Shown in pieces: positions 36,805 through 47,299 of a stretch of 64,000 nt of DNA (its first letter is position 1; the number at the start of each line of letters is the position of its first letter). Under the pieces are notes generated by a model. It was given only the letters and a program-made list of their open reading frames with translations. It was not told the origin of the DNA and searched no databases. The stretch is from Maritimibacter fusiformis (GTDB lineage Bacteria; Pseudomonadota; Alphaproteobacteria; Rhodobacterales; Rhodobacteraceae): positions 1 through 64,000 of the forward strand of contig NZ_VSIY01000009.1 in NCBI RefSeq assembly GCF_008086115.1, in the 5' to 3' direction. The translations under genes were made by a program, and so were the position numbers.

Positions 36805-37719
36805 CTACAGCCACTCGCCCTTGATCAGCTGGCGATAGAGCGCGGTCAGCCAGTTGCTGCCCTTGGCCTCGGGCTGGAGCCCGGCCTTGGTCAGAAGTTC
36901 GTAGCTGTCCTCATACCACTTGGTCGAGCGGAAGTTGTGGCCCAGGATCGCGCCCGCCGTCTGCGCCTCGTCGGTGAAGCCCAGGATCAGGTAGCTCTCG
37001 ACCAGCCGGTGCAGCGCCTCGGGCGTGTGCGAGGTGGTCTGGAACTGCTCGACCACGACGCGGAAGCGGTTGATGCCGGCGGTGTAATGCTTGCGCTTGA
37101 GGTAGTAGCGCCCGATTTCCATCTCTTTCGCGGCCAGGTGGTCGAAGGCGAGATCGAATTTCAGGATCGCCGAGCGGGCATATTCGGTGTCGGGATACCG
37201 CTCGATCACGTCGCGCAGCGCCTGCAACGCCTGGAAGGTCAGGCCCTGGTCGCGGCCGATCGCGTCGATCTGGTCGTAATAGCTGAGGGCCAGAAGATAC
37301 TGCGCATAGGCCGCATCCTCGTCGCCCGGATAGAAGTCGATGAAGCGCTGCGCGGCGGCGCGCGATTCCTCGAATTCGCCATCCTTGTGGAAGGCATAGG
37401 CCTGCATCACCAGCGCGCGCTTGGCCCAGCTGGAATAGGGATACAGACGCTCGACCTCGCCGAACCACTTGGCGGCGCTGTCGAAATCGCCCTCTTCAAG
37501 GTCGAATTCGGCGCGCTTGTAGATCTCTTCGGCGGTGTATTCCTCGATCGGTTTCGACTCGACCGCGTTGCCCCCGAACAGGTTTGAAAACCAGCCGCCG
37601 CCGCCACCGCCGCCGCTGCATCCGGCCAGCGACACGGCCAATACCGTGATCGCGGCCCCCTGAGCGGTCCGTTTCAGCGCGCTGCGCCTTGCCTTTTCGT
37701 CCTGCCGCGTATCCCCCAT
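36805..37719 (-). CDS. bamD: Outer membrane assembly lipoprotein BamD
   Basis: 304 residues. The signal peptide ends in lipobox LAGC (Cys34), followed by seven glycines, an unusually flexible start for the mature lipoprotein. TPR repeats (about 60-260) contain YKRAEFDLEEGDFDSAAKWFGEVERLYPYS and later repeats. Part of the BAM complex that inserts outer membrane proteins. It is separated from ftsZ by a strong terminator and not by lpxC, so it must have its own promoter in 37720-37930. Confidence 0.93.
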   Translation of the reverse strand: MGDTRQDEKARRSALKRTAQGAAITVLAVSLAGCSGGGGGGGWFSNLFGGNAVESKPIEEYTAEEIYKRAEFDLEEGDFDSAAKWFGEVERLYPYSSWAKRALVMQAYAFHKDGEFEESRAAAQRFIDFYPGDEDAAYAQYLLALSYYDQIDAIGRDQGLTFQALQALRDVIERYPDTEYARSAILKFDLAFDHLAAKEMEIGRYYLKRKHYTAGINRFRVVVEQFQTTSHTPEALHRLVESYLILGFTDEAQTAGAILGHNFRSTKWYEDSYELLTKAGLQPEAKGSNWLTALYRQLIKGEWL

Positions 37720-37931
37720 GGCCCGCGCCTACCCCGTGCAAGTGATTCACACCCAGACCTAGTGGGTCCGGGTCGGATTGCTCACATCCCTAGCACATAA
37801 CTTCCCGGGGCAAAATGGTTTCGGCCCGGAATTTGTCATGCTGTTGCGCATCTTTCGCATCGCCCCGTCGCGGTGGGTGACGGCGACAGATCGCGGGTGC
37901 GAAACGGCGTGGGAAATGAGTATGTGCAAAC

Positions 37932-37961
37932 GAAAAAAGGGCCGGCGCTGAGGCCGGCCCT
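37932..37961 (-). terminator. Rho-independent terminator after ftsZ
   Basis: On the minus strand AGGGCCGGC-CTCAGC-GCCGGCCCT (9 bp) is followed by TTTTT, an intrinsic terminator starting 22 bases after the ftsZ stop. It ends the murB-ddl-ftsQAZ transcript. The remaining 37720-37931 presumably holds the bamD promoter; no element is clear. Confidence 0.88.
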
Positions 37962-37983
37962 GTCGCGTGTCTGTCATGCCCGC

Positions 37984-39654
37984 TCAGTTCGCCTGGCGGC
38001 GCAGGAAGGCCGGAATTTCGACCCGCTCATGCTCGGGGTCGCTTTCGGGGTCTTCGTGATAGCCCGACTTGACCGGCGGTTGCTGGCGCGGCGAGGACTG
38101 CGTCTGCTCGCCGCCGCCGGAATGCCCGGTCATGCGGTTGATCAGCGAATTGATGCCAAAGCGCGGCTTGTTCGGCTCCTGCGGCGCGCGCGGGTCCGAT
38201 GCGGTGGCGGCGGCGGGCTGTTCATGCTCGCGCCGCGGCGTGCGCTGGACCGCAGCCTGCAGGCGGGCCATCGCCTCGGGCGACGGTGCGCCGGGGGCCG
38301 GGGCCTTGGGGGCGACGAAACGCGCCACTTCCGGCTGTTCGCCGCGCATCGGGCGGGTCGGCTGCGGCTGGTGGCGGTATTCGGGCTGCGGCTGGTAGGC
38401 GGGCGGCGGCAGGTCGCCACCGGCTTCCTCGGCCGGGAAGATGTTCTCGGCCTGCTCCTCGGCGGCGGCGGCGGTCGCGTCGATGCCCTCGTCGAAGAAG
38501 GATTGCTGCGGCTCGTCGGCGTAGTCGCCTTCGGATTCGTAGTCGTCGAAGTGATGGCCGGTTTCGATCGCGGCGGCTGCGGCGATGGCCTGGGGTGCTT
38601 CGCTTTCGAGCTTCTGCTCGACCTCGTCGGGGGTGTGCAGCGGCTCGGACATGCGGCGGCGCGGCACCGGCATGTCGGAATAATGCTCGTTCGCGTCGAT
38701 GCCGGTGGCCACGACCGAGACGCGCATCCGCCCCTCGATCTCGGTGTCCAGCGTCGAGCCGACGATGATGTTGGCGTCGGGGTCGACCTCTTCGCGAATC
38801 CGGTTGGCGGCCTCGTCCAGTTCGAACAGGGTCAGGTCATAGCCGCCGGTGATGTTGATCAGCACGCCGCGCGCGCCCTTGAGCGAGATCTCGTCCAGAA
38901 GCGGGTTGGCGATGGCCTTTTCGGCGGCCTGCACGGCGCGATCCTCGCCATCGGCTTCGCCGGTGCCCATCATCGCCTTGCCCATCTCGTCCATCACCGC
39001 GCGCACGTCGGCGAAGTCGAGGTTGATCAGGCCCGGGCGCACCATCAGGTCGGTCACGCCCTTGACGCCCTGGTAGAGCACGTCGTCGGCCATCGAGAAG
39101 GCTTCGGTAAAGGTGGTCTTCTCGGTCGCCATCCGGAAAAGGTTCTGGTTCGGGATGATGATCAGGGTGTCGACCATCTTTTGCAGCGCCTCGACGCCTT
39201 CCTCGGCCTGGCGCATCCGCTTGGCGCCTTCGAACTGGAACGGCTTGGTCACGACGCCGACGGTCAGAACGCCAAGTTCACGCGCCGCCTGGGCGATGAT
39301 CGGCGCGGCCCCGGTGCCGGTGCCGCCGCCCATGCCGGCGGTGATGAAACACATATGCGCGCCGGCCAGGTGATCGACGATCTGTTCGATCGATTCCTCG
39401 GCCGCCGCCGCCCCGACCGAAGCGCGCGCCCCTGCCCCGAGACCCTCGGTCACCTTCACACCCATCTGGATGCGGTTGGGTGCCTTGGCCTGCTGAAGCG
39501 CCTGGGCATCCGTGTTGGCGACAACGAAATCGACGCCCTCAAGGGCCTTGTCGATCATGTTGTTCACGGCATTTCCACCCGCGCCGCCGACGCCAAACAC
39601 GGTGATCCGCGGTTTCAGTTCATCCTGCGCTGGCATGGTGAGGTTCAATGTCAT
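37984..39654 (-). CDS. ftsZ: Cell division GTPase FtsZ
   Basis: 556 residues. Tubulin signature [13 protein letters not shown] (106-118), GTPase domain to about 330, then a linker of about 210 residues rich in Pro, Gln, Glu and Ala, and the conserved C-terminal peptide [10 protein letters not shown] that binds FtsA and other partners. The long linker is typical of alphaproteobacteria but at the long end. ATG at 39654 has GGAAG upstream. The gap to ftsA (39655-39846) has a tandem GGCGCGATT pair at 39782-39800 of unknown role. Confidence 0.97.
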   Translation of the reverse strand: MTLNLTMPAQDELKPRITVFGVGGAGGNAVNNMIDKALEGVDFVVANTDAQALQQAKAPNRIQMGVKVTEGLGAGARASVGAAAAEESIEQIVDHLAGAHMCFITAGMGGGTGTGAAPIIAQAARELGVLTVGVVTKPFQFEGAKRMRQAEEGVEALQKMVDTLIIIPNQNLFRMATEKTTFTEAFSMADDVLYQGVKGVTDLMVRPGLINLDFADVRAVMDEMGKAMMGTGEADGEDRAVQAAEKAIANPLLDEISLKGARGVLINITGGYDLTLFELDEAANRIREEVDPDANIIVGSTLDTEIEGRMRVSVVATGIDANEHYSDMPVPRRRMSEPLHTPDEVEQKLESEAPQAIAAAAAIETGHHFDDYESEGDYADEPQQSFFDEGIDATAAAAEEQAENIFPAEEAGGDLPPPAYQPQPEYRHQPQPTRPMRGEQPEVARFVAPKAPAPGAPSPEAMARLQAAVQRTPRREHEQPAAATASDPRAPQEPNKPRFGINSLINRMTGHSGGGEQTQSSPRQQPPVKSGYHEDPESDPEHERVEIPAFLRRQAN

Positions 39655-39846
39655 GATCTTCCGCCTGTCCTTTGCGTTCTGTCCCGTCCCGCCACTTCCG
39701 GACGGGTTGTCCACTCCTGACGGAATCTAAACGCGTTTTGCCCTGCCGTCACGGAAAAAACCACAGGGTAACGCGAAATATGGCGCGATTCGGCGCGATT
39801 TCAGCGAGATATTGCCGCGATGGGCAGGCGCCCGCCGACAACCCGG

Positions 39847-41181
39847 CTACCAGTTGTCGCGAAACCACTTCACGGCCCAGCGCAAAGACCGCGCCGGGTA
39901 GCTGTCGGCGGGAATCTCGAAATCCCACCATTCGTCCTGCGGATGGGCGGCAAACAGGCACAATCCGACCGCCGAGGCGAAGGCCGCGCCGGTCGCCGCC
40001 TGCGGCAAGCCCTGCACCCGCAGCGGGCGGCCGATGCGCACCTGCTGGCCGAGGATCTTGGGCGCGAGCCCGTCGAGGCCGGGGATCTGGCTGGCGCCGC
40101 CGGTCAGCACGATCTGCTGGCTGGGCAGGTGGTCGAAGCCCGCGGCATCGAGCCGGTCGCGCACCTCCTCGAGGATCTCCTCGACGCGCGGGCGCATGAT
40201 GCCGATCAGTTCCGAGCGCGACACGGTGCGCCGGTCGCGTTCCCAGTCGCCGCTGTCGCCGCCGATCTCGATCTGTTCGCGGTCATCCATGCCGGTGGCA
40301 TAGACCCCGCCATAGAAGGTCTTGATGCGCTCGGCAGTGGCCAGCGGCACGCGCAGGCCCTTGGCGATGTCCGAGGTGACGTGATCGCCGCCAAGGCGCA
40401 CGCTGTCGGCATAGATCATGTGCTTCTTGATGAAGATCGAAATGCCGGTGGCGCCGCCGCCCATGTCGATGCAGGCCGCGCCAAGTTCCTGTTCATCCTC
40501 GACCAGCGCCGAGATTCCAGCGGCATAGGCCGATGAGGCGATGCCGGCCAGTTCGAGGTCGCACCGCTTGATGCAATGCAGAAGGTTGCGCACCACGGTG
40601 GCGTCGACCGTCAGCACGTGCATGTCGACCGAAAGCCGGTTGCCGATCTGGCCGCGCGGATCGCTGAGGCCGGAGCGGTGGTCGATGGCGAAGTTGACCG
40701 GCTGGGCATGCAGAACCTCGCGCCCCTCGCCGAAATCGGGCACCTCGCAGGCGGCCAGGACGCGGGCGATGTCGTCTTCGGTGACCGAGCCGTGACGCAA
40801 TTCGACCGAGCCTGCCAAGCCGTAGCTGCGCGGCCCGGCCCCGGCGAAAGTGGCGATGACGTGATCGACGCGGGTGTTGGCCATCTTCTGCGCGCCCTGC
40901 ACGGCGGTGCGGATGGCGCGCTCGGTCTCCTGCATCGCGTCGATCTCGCCAAAGCGCACGCCACGCGACCGGGTGGTCGAGGCGCCGATCACGCGAAACG
41001 CCGACTGCCCGGCCATCGAGCCGATGCCATCCGAGTCGCGAAACCGCTCGGGCCCGTCGAAGCGCAGCACGAGGCAGCCGATCTTGGCGGTGCCGATGTC
41101 GAGAACGGCGATCACGCCGCGTTGCATGGCGGCGCGGCGCATGGCGCGCATCGCTCTTTGCTGCTGATAGAGATCGGTCAT
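39847..41181 (-). CDS. ftsA: Cell division protein FtsA
   Basis: 444 residues, actin-like ATPase that tethers FtsZ to the membrane. IAVLDIGTAKIGCLV (about 24-38) is the phosphate-1 motif; CIDMGGGATGISIF and LTGGASQIPGLDGLAPKIL are the later nucleotide motifs. The C-terminus RSLRWAVKWFRDNW is the amphipathic membrane-targeting helix. Starts 7 bases after ftsQ. Confidence 0.96.
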   Translation of the reverse strand: MTDLYQQQRAMRAMRRAAMQRGVIAVLDIGTAKIGCLVLRFDGPERFRDSDGIGSMAGQSAFRVIGASTTRSRGVRFGEIDAMQETERAIRTAVQGAQKMANTRVDHVIATFAGAGPRSYGLAGSVELRHGSVTEDDIARVLAACEVPDFGEGREVLHAQPVNFAIDHRSGLSDPRGQIGNRLSVDMHVLTVDATVVRNLLHCIKRCDLELAGIASSAYAAGISALVEDEQELGAACIDMGGGATGISIFIKKHMIYADSVRLGGDHVTSDIAKGLRVPLATAERIKTFYGGVYATGMDDREQIEIGGDSGDWERDRRTVSRSELIGIMRPRVEEILEEVRDRLDAAGFDHLPSQQIVLTGGASQIPGLDGLAPKILGQQVRIGRPLRVQGLPQAATGAAFASAVGLCLFAAHPQDEWWDFEIPADSYPARSLRWAVKWFRDNW

Positions 41182-41188
41182 GGCAAGA

Positions 41189-42082
41189 TCACTCCAAATA
41201 CAGGCTGCGGATATGGCGCAACTCGTCCATCGCCGGCGGGGTCAGCCGCAAGGTCGGACGCATCGGGTTGCGCATGTCGATATCGGCGACATCGCGGGCC
41301 AGCAGGTCTTGCGCCTGGTCAAGCGCCAGCACCTGTTCCAGCGCCGCGACCGGGCTGGTCTCGGGCAAAAGGATGCGCCGGTCCCCCGACAGGGCCACGT
41401 CCCAGCGCCGTTCGCCGACCCGGATCAGCCCGCGCAGATCGCCCGCCAGGGGCCGGGCGGCGTCGAGGATGGCCAGCGCCTCGGGCACGTTCTCGTTGGC
41501 GCCGGTGCCCGCCACCAGCGGCAGGTCGGGGCGCGCGGCCCGGCCGGTCAGCGAGGCGACGCGGTGGCCGGTGGCGTCGATCAGCTCGATCGAGGTCGGC
41601 GCGCGCCAGACCAGCACCGGCTCGCGCTCGGTGATCGCGACCTCGAGCACGCCGCCGGGGCGCACGCGCAGTTCCACGTTCCTGACCACGTCGAAGGCGG
41701 CGATCTCGGCGCGCATGGCGTCGAGATCGAGGTCGAAGGACGACACCGGGAAGTCGATCGGGAATCGGGTGCGGATCTCGCGGTCGAGCACCGGCGAGGC
41801 ACCCTCGATCGCCATCAGCTTGACCATGAACTCGGGCCGCGTCTCGACCGAGCGGCGAACTTCGGCGACCTTGTCGACCACCGCCTGACGGTTGGCGGGT
41901 TCGGCGAAATACCAGCCCGTCGCGGTCAGGATCACGAACACCGGGATGCCGACGCGAAACAGCGAACGATAGAGCGGCGTCAGCCACATGCGGTGGATGC
42001 GGTAGGCGACACGCGACGGAGCCGGGTCGCGGCGGGTGTTGCGGCCCGAGGGCGCGCGGCGCGGGGCGCTCAGCGGTTGCAT
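41189..42082 (-). CDS. ftsQ: Cell division protein FtsQ
   Basis: 297 residues. A basic N-terminus with one transmembrane helix (about 43-60, [16 protein letters not shown]) is followed by a periplasmic POTRA domain beginning [18 protein letters not shown] and a beta domain with [14 protein letters not shown]. It links early and late division proteins. The start at 42082 overlaps the 3' end of ddl by 13 bases. Confidence 0.92.
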   Translation of the reverse strand: MQPLSAPRRAPSGRNTRRDPAPSRVAYRIHRMWLTPLYRSLFRVGIPVFVILTATGWYFAEPANRQAVVDKVAEVRRSVETRPEFMVKLMAIEGASPVLDREIRTRFPIDFPVSSFDLDLDAMRAEIAAFDVVRNVELRVRPGGVLEVAITEREPVLVWRAPTSIELIDATGHRVASLTGRAARPDLPLVAGTGANENVPEALAILDAARPLAGDLRGLIRVGERRWDVALSGDRRILLPETSPVAALEQVLALDQAQDLLARDVADIDMRNPMRPTLRLTPPAMDELRHIRSLYLE

Positions 42083-42990
42083 GAGGCATCCTCCACCATC
42101 CAGCGGCACAACTGGCCGAAGGTCCAGCCCTGCACCGCGGCCTGTTCGGGCACCAGCGAAGTGGGCGTCATGCCCGGCTGGGTGTTGACCTCGAGCAGGA
42201 TGAGACCGTCCAGCCCGGCGGCGTCGTTCCAGCGGAAATCGGCCCGGCTGACACCGCGGCACCCGAGTGCTTCATGGGCGCGCAGGGCATAGTCGAGGCA
42301 ATGCAGTTCGATCTCGGCAGGGATGTCGGCGGGCACAACGTGATGCGAGCCGCCGGCGACGTATTTGGCGTGGTAGTCATACCAGCCCTCGGATTTGATC
42401 TCGGTCACCGCCAGCGCCTTGTCGCCGATCACCGTGGTGGTCAGTTCGCGCCCCGGCACATAGGCCTCGACCATCATCACCTCGGGGTCGGCATCGGTCA
42501 GTTGCGGCGGCGTGTTGGCGCCCTCGGCCACGATATGCACGCCGACCGAGGAGCCTTCGTTATAGGGCTTCACCACGTAGGGCGGGGCCATCAGGTGGCG
42601 TTTGACGATCGCCGCTTTCGGGGCCAGCAGGCTTTCGGCCACCGGCAGGCCGGCGGCGCGGAACACGTCCTTGGCGCGGGTCTTGTCCATCGCAAGCGCC
42701 GAGGCCAGCACGCCCGAATGGGTATAGGGCAGGCCCATCCATTCCAGCATTCCCTGCACGCAGCCATCCTCGCCCCAGCGGCCGTGGAGCGCGTTGAAGA
42801 CGACATCGGGGCCGGCCTCGGACAGGCGCGCGCAGAGATCGGGGCCAGCCTCGACCTCGACCACCTGATAGCCTTCGCCCCGGAGCGCGGCGGCGCATTG
42901 ACGCCCTGAACTCAGCGACACCTCGCGCTCGGCAGAGGGGCCACCCATGAGTACCGCAACCTTGAGGGCTGTCCTGCTCGACTTGCCCAA
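42070..42990 (-). CDS. ddl: D-alanine--D-alanine ligase
   Basis: 306 residues from a TTG start. Homology at [20 protein letters not shown] requires residues upstream of the first ATG (42948), and TTG at 42990 has GAGGC about nine bases upstream. Ligase motifs are [33 protein letters not shown] and [28 protein letters not shown]. Makes the D-Ala-D-Ala terminus of the stem peptide. Lies between murB and ftsQ as usual. Confidence 0.95.
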   Translation of the reverse strand: MGKSSRTALKVAVLMGGPSAEREVSLSSGRQCAAALRGEGYQVVEVEAGPDLCARLSEAGPDVVFNALHGRWGEDGCVQGMLEWMGLPYTHSGVLASALAMDKTRAKDVFRAAGLPVAESLLAPKAAIVKRHLMAPPYVVKPYNEGSSVGVHIVAEGANTPPQLTDADPEVMMVEAYVPGRELTTTVIGDKALAVTEIKSEGWYDYHAKYVAGGSHHVVPADIPAEIELHCLDYALRAHEALGCRGVSRADFRWNDAAGLDGLILLEVNTQPGMTPTSLVPEQAAVQGWTFGQLCRWMVEDASCNR

Positions 42991-43023
42991 TTGTCTGCCT
43001 CGTTCCCGGCCTTTTGCGACCAG

Positions 43024-43986
43024 TTATCGTTCGATTTCTTCTTGTTCTTGATCCTGCGCCGGTTCGCCCACGCGCATGATTTCCCACTCTAGCGTGAGGC
43101 CGCTGGAATCGTAAACCTTTTTTCGCACCAACTCGCCCAGAGCTTCCAGCTCGGCGGCGGTGGCATCGCCGGTATTGGTCAGGAAATTCGGATGCTTGGG
43201 GTTCATCTGCGCGCCGCCCAGCGTGGCTCCGCGCATGCCGGCATCCTCGATCACCTTCCACGCTTTCAGCTCGTGGCAGTCGTCGGCGCGCCCGGTCGAG
43301 GAATACCCGGCGGGGTTGCGGAAGGTCGAACCAGCGGTGCGGTCCTTGGTCGGCTGGGTCTCGTCGCGGCGCGCCAACTGCTCGGCCATGCGCGCGGCCA
43401 GTTCGTCGGGGTCGCCGGGCGGACCCTGGAGCGTGGCCTCGACCAGCACCCAGCCGTCGGGCAGCGCGCTGTGGCGGTAGCCGAAGGCCAGGTCTTCGGG
43501 CGTCAGGCGCACCACCTCGCCCGCCCGCGTCACCGCCCTGCCCTCGACAAAGGCATCGGCGGTGTAGCGCCCGTAACAGCCCGCGTTCATCCGGACCGCG
43601 CCACCGATGGCGCCGGGAATGGTGCGCAGGAAGGTCAAGTCCACCCCCGACTCTGCCGACTTGCGCGCCACATGGGCATCAAGCGCGGCGGCCCCGGCGA
43701 TCACCCGGCCATCCTCGATCCGGATGGTGTTGAAGCCGCGCCCCAGCCGGATCACCACGCCGCGAATGCCGCCGTCGCGCACGATCAGGTTCGATCCGAC
43801 GCCCATCGCGAAAACCGGCACCGCGGGGTCGAGCGCGGCGAGAAAGGCGCTGAGATCGTCGAGGTCGGCGGGCTGGAACAGCCAGTCCGCCGGGCCGCCG
43901 ACGCGCATCCATGTCAGGCCGGACAGATCGCGGTTCTCGGTCAGAGTGCCGCGCACCTCGGGCAGCATCCGGGGCAGATCGGTCAT
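43024..43986 (-). CDS. murB: UDP-N-acetylenolpyruvoylglucosamine reductase
   Basis: 320 residues. FAD-linked oxidase fold with [50 protein letters not shown] and the catalytic-Ser region [14 protein letters not shown], giving the type-I/II MurB architecture. Makes UDP-MurNAc. The start is coupled by ATGA to the small upstream gene. In most alphaproteobacteria murC precedes it; here murC is about 11 kb away. Confidence 0.95.
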   Translation of the reverse strand: MTDLPRMLPEVRGTLTENRDLSGLTWMRVGGPADWLFQPADLDDLSAFLAALDPAVPVFAMGVGSNLIVRDGGIRGVVIRLGRGFNTIRIEDGRVIAGAAALDAHVARKSAESGVDLTFLRTIPGAIGGAVRMNAGCYGRYTADAFVEGRAVTRAGEVVRLTPEDLAFGYRHSALPDGWVLVEATLQGPPGDPDELAARMAEQLARRDETQPTKDRTAGSTFRNPAGYSSTGRADDCHELKAWKVIEDAGMRGATLGGAQMNPKHPNFLTNTGDATAAELEALGELVRKKVYDSSGLTLEWEIMRVGEPAQDQEQEEIER

Positions 43987-44243
43987 TGCGCGCGCCTCCG
44001 CTTGCCCAGCAGGAACCCGACCAGCATCCCCACCACCACCGGCGCGAACCAATCGGCGGCCAGCGCCTCGATGGTGGTGGCGCCGCGCGCCCGCCCGCCG
44101 CCGAAGCCGATCGCCCCCAGCGCCAGCAACAGCGCCGAGACCGCGGCGGTCACCCGCCCGGCCTGCACGCTGACCCGGGTGGTCAGAAACAGCGTCAGGG
44201 CAAACCCCAGCAACCCCAGCCCGATCATCAATGCGATCTGCAT
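43983..44243 (-). CDS. Small membrane protein upstream of murB, unknown
   Basis: 86 residues with three hydrophobic segments (2-20, 30-50, 63-78) and a basic C-terminus GKRRRAQ. The stop overlaps the murB start (ATGA), so it is the first gene of the murB-ddl-ftsQAZ transcript. It resembles the DUF2484 proteins in size and topology but lacks their N-terminal signature. Function unknown. Confidence 0.65.
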   Translation of the reverse strand: MQIALMIGLGLLGFALTLFLTTRVSVQAGRVTAAVSALLLALGAIGFGGGRARGATTIEALAADWFAPVVVGMLVGFLLGKRRRAQ

Positions 44244-44353
44244 AACCTCTCCACCTGATCCGGCGGCAATCTAGCAGCCCCCGGCCCGGCCACAACCCCG
44301 CCCGGCTGCATCTTGGGCTTGCCAAACCGGCACGAACGCGGAACCAAAGGGGG

Positions 44354-45016
44354 ATGAGCCGCTACGCCTTCACCATCGCGGGAACCGACCTCGAAATGCT
44401 GCCCTCGGGGGCTGTCTATTGGCCCCTGCACGGGCTGATCTGCGTGTCAGACCTGCACCTGGGGCGCTCGGAACGCTATGCCCGCAACGCCGGTGCCCTG
44501 CTGCCGCCCTACGAAACGCGCGATACGCTGACCCGGCTCGAGGCGGATATCGAGGCGACCGGGGCGGGCATGGTGGTGTGCCTTGGCGACAGTTTCGACG
44601 ACCTTGCCGCCGCCGACGGGCTGGATGCGCCAATCAGCGACTGGCTGACCCGGCTGATGGCGGGGCGGCGCTGGATCTGGATCGAGGGCAACCACGACCC
44701 CGGCCCGGTGGCGCTGGGCGGCAGTCACATGGCCGAACTGCCGGTGCCGCCGCTGACCTTTCGCCACATCGCCCGGCCCGGCGCGGCGGGCGAGGTCTCG
44801 GGGCACTACCACCCCAAGGTCAGGATTTCGGCGGGCGGGCGCGCGCGGGCGCGGCCCTGCCTTCTCTACGATGCCGACCGGGTGATCCTGCCGGCCTTCG
44901 GCACCTATACCGGCGGCCTGCGCAGCGATGACGCGGCGCTGGCCCGCCTGATGCGGCCCGAGGCGCTGGCGGTGATGACCGGGCCGGTGGCGCATGCGGT
45001 GCCGATGCCGAGGTGA
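44354..45016 (+). CDS. pdeM: Metallophosphoesterase PdeM (ligase-associated DNA damage response endonuclease)
   Basis: 220 residues. Calcineurin-like phosphoesterase motifs are [23 protein letters not shown] (34-56), CLGDSFDD (about 76-83), [10 protein letters not shown] (about 114-123) and SGHYHPKV, and the end has [13 protein letters not shown], typical of the PdeM group. Usually encoded with an ATP-dependent DNA ligase, an Lhr-like helicase and an exonuclease, none of which is adjacent. Divergent from the murB operon. Confidence 0.82.
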   Translation: MSRYAFTIAGTDLEMLPSGAVYWPLHGLICVSDLHLGRSERYARNAGALLPPYETRDTLTRLEADIEATGAGMVVCLGDSFDDLAAADGLDAPISDWLTRLMAGRRWIWIEGNHDPGPVALGGSHMAELPVPPLTFRHIARPGAAGEVSGHYHPKVRISAGGRARARPCLLYDADRVILPAFGTYTGGLRSDDAALARLMRPEALAVMTGPVAHAVPMPR

Positions 45017-45065
45017 GCGCGGCGTCACGCTTGCTCCGGCGCCCGGCACGCGGCATCCTCGCGGC

Positions 45066-45512
45066 ATGACGACAGCACCCGATCCCGATTTCGAGGCCCG
45101 CATCCGCGCCAGTTTCGCGGCCCAGACGATGATGACGACGCTGGGCGCCACGCTGGCCGAGGTGGCCCCGGGCCATGTGCGCATCACCTCGACGATCCCG
45201 CCGGGCGCGCGCCAGCAGCATGGCGTCGGGCACGCCGGGCTGACCTTCTCGATCGGCGACAGCGCGGCGGGCTATGCCGCCCTCAGCCTGATGGAGCCGG
45301 GCCAGGAAGTGGTGACCGCCGAGATGAAGATCAACCTGATGGCGCCGGCGCGCGGCGACGGGCTGATCGCCGAGGGCCGGGTGCTGCGCCCCGGACGCCG
45401 CCTGATGACCGTCGAAGCCAATGTCTGGGCAGTGGATGCCGACACGCGCCGCCATATCGCGGTGATGACCGGCACCATGGTGCCCGTCCCGATCCAGAAG
45501 GAAACGCCATGA
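45066..45512 (+). CDS. PaaI-family hotdog thioesterase
   Basis: 148 residues from MTTAPDPDFEARI. The hotdog signature QQHGVGHAGLTFSIGDSAAGYAAL (about 46-69) contains the Asn/Asp-Gly-type active-site helix, followed by TAEMKINLMAPARG. It hydrolyses acyl-CoA, probably an aryl or short-chain substrate. The stop overlaps the crotonase start by four bases (ATGA), so the two are co-expressed. Confidence 0.82.
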   Translation: MTTAPDPDFEARIRASFAAQTMMTTLGATLAEVAPGHVRITSTIPPGARQQHGVGHAGLTFSIGDSAAGYAALSLMEPGQEVVTAEMKINLMAPARGDGLIAEGRVLRPGRRLMTVEANVWAVDADTRRHIAVMTGTMVPVPIQKETP

Positions 45513-46300
45513 GCGACCGCGTCACCATCAGCCGCGACGGCCCCGTCGCCACCGTGACCATGAACCGGCCCGACAAGCTCAACGCGCTCGATGTCACCCA
45601 GATCGAGGCGATCGTGGCTGCCGGGGCCAGCCTGGCAACCGCGCGCGACGTGCGCGCGGTGGTGCTGACGGGGGCGGGCGGCAGTTTCTGCGCCGGGCTC
45701 GACATCGCGGCGATGCCGGTGATCGCGGAACTCGCGCGCTCGACCGGGTTCATGACCCGCAGCCACGGACGTTCCAACCTGTTTCAGGCGGCGGCGATGA
45801 CCTGGGCCGAACTGCCGCAGCCGGTGATCGCGGCGGTCGAGGGCCACGCCTATGGCGGCGGCTTCCAGATCATGCTGGGGGCGGATATCCGGGTGGCGGC
45901 GCCCTCGGCGAAATTCGCCATCATGGAAGCGAAATGGGGCCTGGTGCCGGACATGGGCGGCATGGTGCTGGCGCGGCGGCTCCTGCGCGGCGACGTGCTC
46001 AGGCGGCTGACCTACACCGCCGAGGTGTTCGACGCCGAGGGGGCGCTGGACTGGGGCGTCGTCACCGAACTGGCCGACGACCCGCTGGCGCGCGCGCAGG
46101 CGCTGGCGGCGATGATCGCCAGCCGCTCGCCGGATGCGGTGCGCGCGGCCAAGCGGCTGATTTCCGACACCGAGGTGATGGGCGCAGGCGACGTGCTGCT
46201 CGAGGAAAGCGCGGCGCAGGAGGCGCTGGTGGGTCAGCCCAACCAGCTCGAGGCGGTGATGGCGGGCTTCGAGAAGCGCGAGCCGAAATTCACCGACTGA
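45509..46300 (+). CDS. Enoyl-CoA hydratase/isomerase (crotonase) family protein
   Basis: 263 residues. VVLTGAGGSFCAGLDIA and EGHAYGGGFQIMLGADIRVAAPSAKFAIMEAKWGLVPDMGG give both oxyanion-hole segments and the catalytic Glu of crotonases. Forms an operon with a PaaI thioesterase. It may act in fatty-acid or aromatic acyl-CoA breakdown; the substrate is unknown. The 88 bases after it contain TTGCACTTTT twice (46319-46328 and 46372-46381). Confidence 0.85.
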   Translation: MSDRVTISRDGPVATVTMNRPDKLNALDVTQIEAIVAAGASLATARDVRAVVLTGAGGSFCAGLDIAAMPVIAELARSTGFMTRSHGRSNLFQAAAMTWAELPQPVIAAVEGHAYGGGFQIMLGADIRVAAPSAKFAIMEAKWGLVPDMGGMVLARRLLRGDVLRRLTYTAEVFDAEGALDWGVVTELADDPLARAQALAAMIASRSPDAVRAAKRLISDTEVMGAGDVLLEESAAQEALVGQPNQLEAVMAGFEKREPKFTD

Positions 46301-46388
46301 CGCGGTCTGACGCGACACTTGCACTTTTTCAACATTTCGACGGCTCGGATGCCGGGAAAAGCCAAGACCAATTGCACTTTTCCCGTAA

Positions 46389-47288
46389 TCAGGCGGTCAG
46401 CCCCTCAGGCTCGTCCAGCCCGTTGACCCGACAGGTCGCGGTCAGCGTATTGGCCAGCAGGCAGGCAATCGTCATCGGACCCACGCCGCCCGGAACCGGG
46501 GTGATCGCGCCCGCCACCCGAACCGCGCTGTCGAAATCGACATCGCCCACCAGCTTGCCCTTGCCGCCGTCTTCCTCGTGCGGCAGCCGGTTGATGCCCA
46601 CGTCGATCACCGTGGCGCCGGGCTTGATCCAGTCGCCCGGCACGAAACGCGGCCGGCCCACCGCGGCGACCACGATATCGGCGCGGCGCACCACGCCGGG
46701 CAGATCGCGGGTGCGCGAGTGCGCCACTGTCACCGTGCAACTGTCGCGCAGCAGAAGCTGCGCCATCGGCTTGCCCACCAGGTTCGAGCGCCCGATCACC
46801 ACCGCATCCAGCCCCGAGAGATCGCCCAGCCGGTCGCGCAGCATCATCAGGCAACCCAGCGGCGTGCAGGACACCATCGCCTTCTGCCCCGAGGCCAGCA
46901 GCCCCGCGTTCTCGATATGCAGCCCGTCGACGTCCTTGGCGGGGTCGATCCGGGCCACGATCTCGGCCTCGCTCAGATGATCGGGCACGGGGAATTGCAC
47001 GAGAATGCCGTTCACCGCCGGGTCGGCGTTCAGCCGGTCGATCAGGGCGAACAAATCATAGCGCGACACGTCCGCGGGCAGCTTGTGCTCGAACGAGTTC
47101 ATGCCGACCTCGACGGTCTGCTTGCCCTTGGAGCGCACGTAGACCTGGCTCGCCGGGTCTTCGCCCACCAGCACCACCGCCAGCCCCGGCGTGATGCCAT
47201 GATCGGCCTTGAGCCGCGCCACCTGCTCGGCCACCTGGCCGCGCACCCGGGCCGCGAAGGCCTTGCCGTCGATGATTTCCGCCGTCAT
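46389..47288 (-). CDS. folD: Methylenetetrahydrofolate dehydrogenase/cyclohydrolase
   Basis: Bifunctional enzyme interconverting 5,10-methylene-, methenyl- and 10-formyl-THF. 299 residues from [12 protein letters not shown], chosen by similarity to the family N-terminus and AAGGGG eight bases upstream. Motifs are [15 protein letters not shown] (catalytic Lys), [18 protein letters not shown] and [17 protein letters not shown]. An in-frame ATG at 47303 belongs to R1 copy D. Downstream of fhs; together they form a one-carbon module. Confidence 0.94.
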   Translation of the reverse strand: MTAEIIDGKAFAARVRGQVAEQVARLKADHGITPGLAVVLVGEDPASQVYVRSKGKQTVEVGMNSFEHKLPADVSRYDLFALIDRLNADPAVNGILVQFPVPDHLSEAEIVARIDPAKDVDGLHIENAGLLASGQKAMVSCTPLGCLMMLRDRLGDLSGLDAVVIGRSNLVGKPMAQLLLRDSCTVTVAHSRTRDLPGVVRRADIVVAAVGRPRFVPGDWIKPGATVIDVGINRLPHEEDGGKGKLVGDVDFDSAVRVAGAITPVPGGVGPMTIACLLANTLTATCRVNGLDEPEGLTA

Positions 47289-47299
47289 GCCCATCCCCT

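Noticed and set aside
42070..42948. ATG at 42948 as the start of ddl
   Set aside because: It would remove KVAVL and part of the conserved N-terminal strand of the ligase fold; the TTG at 42990 with GAGGC upstream restores it.
46319..46381. Direct repeat TTGCACTTTT around the crotonase/folD junction as insertion-site duplication
   Set aside because: The intervening 43 bases carry no inverted ends or element-like structure, and ten-base repeats are not convincing alone.
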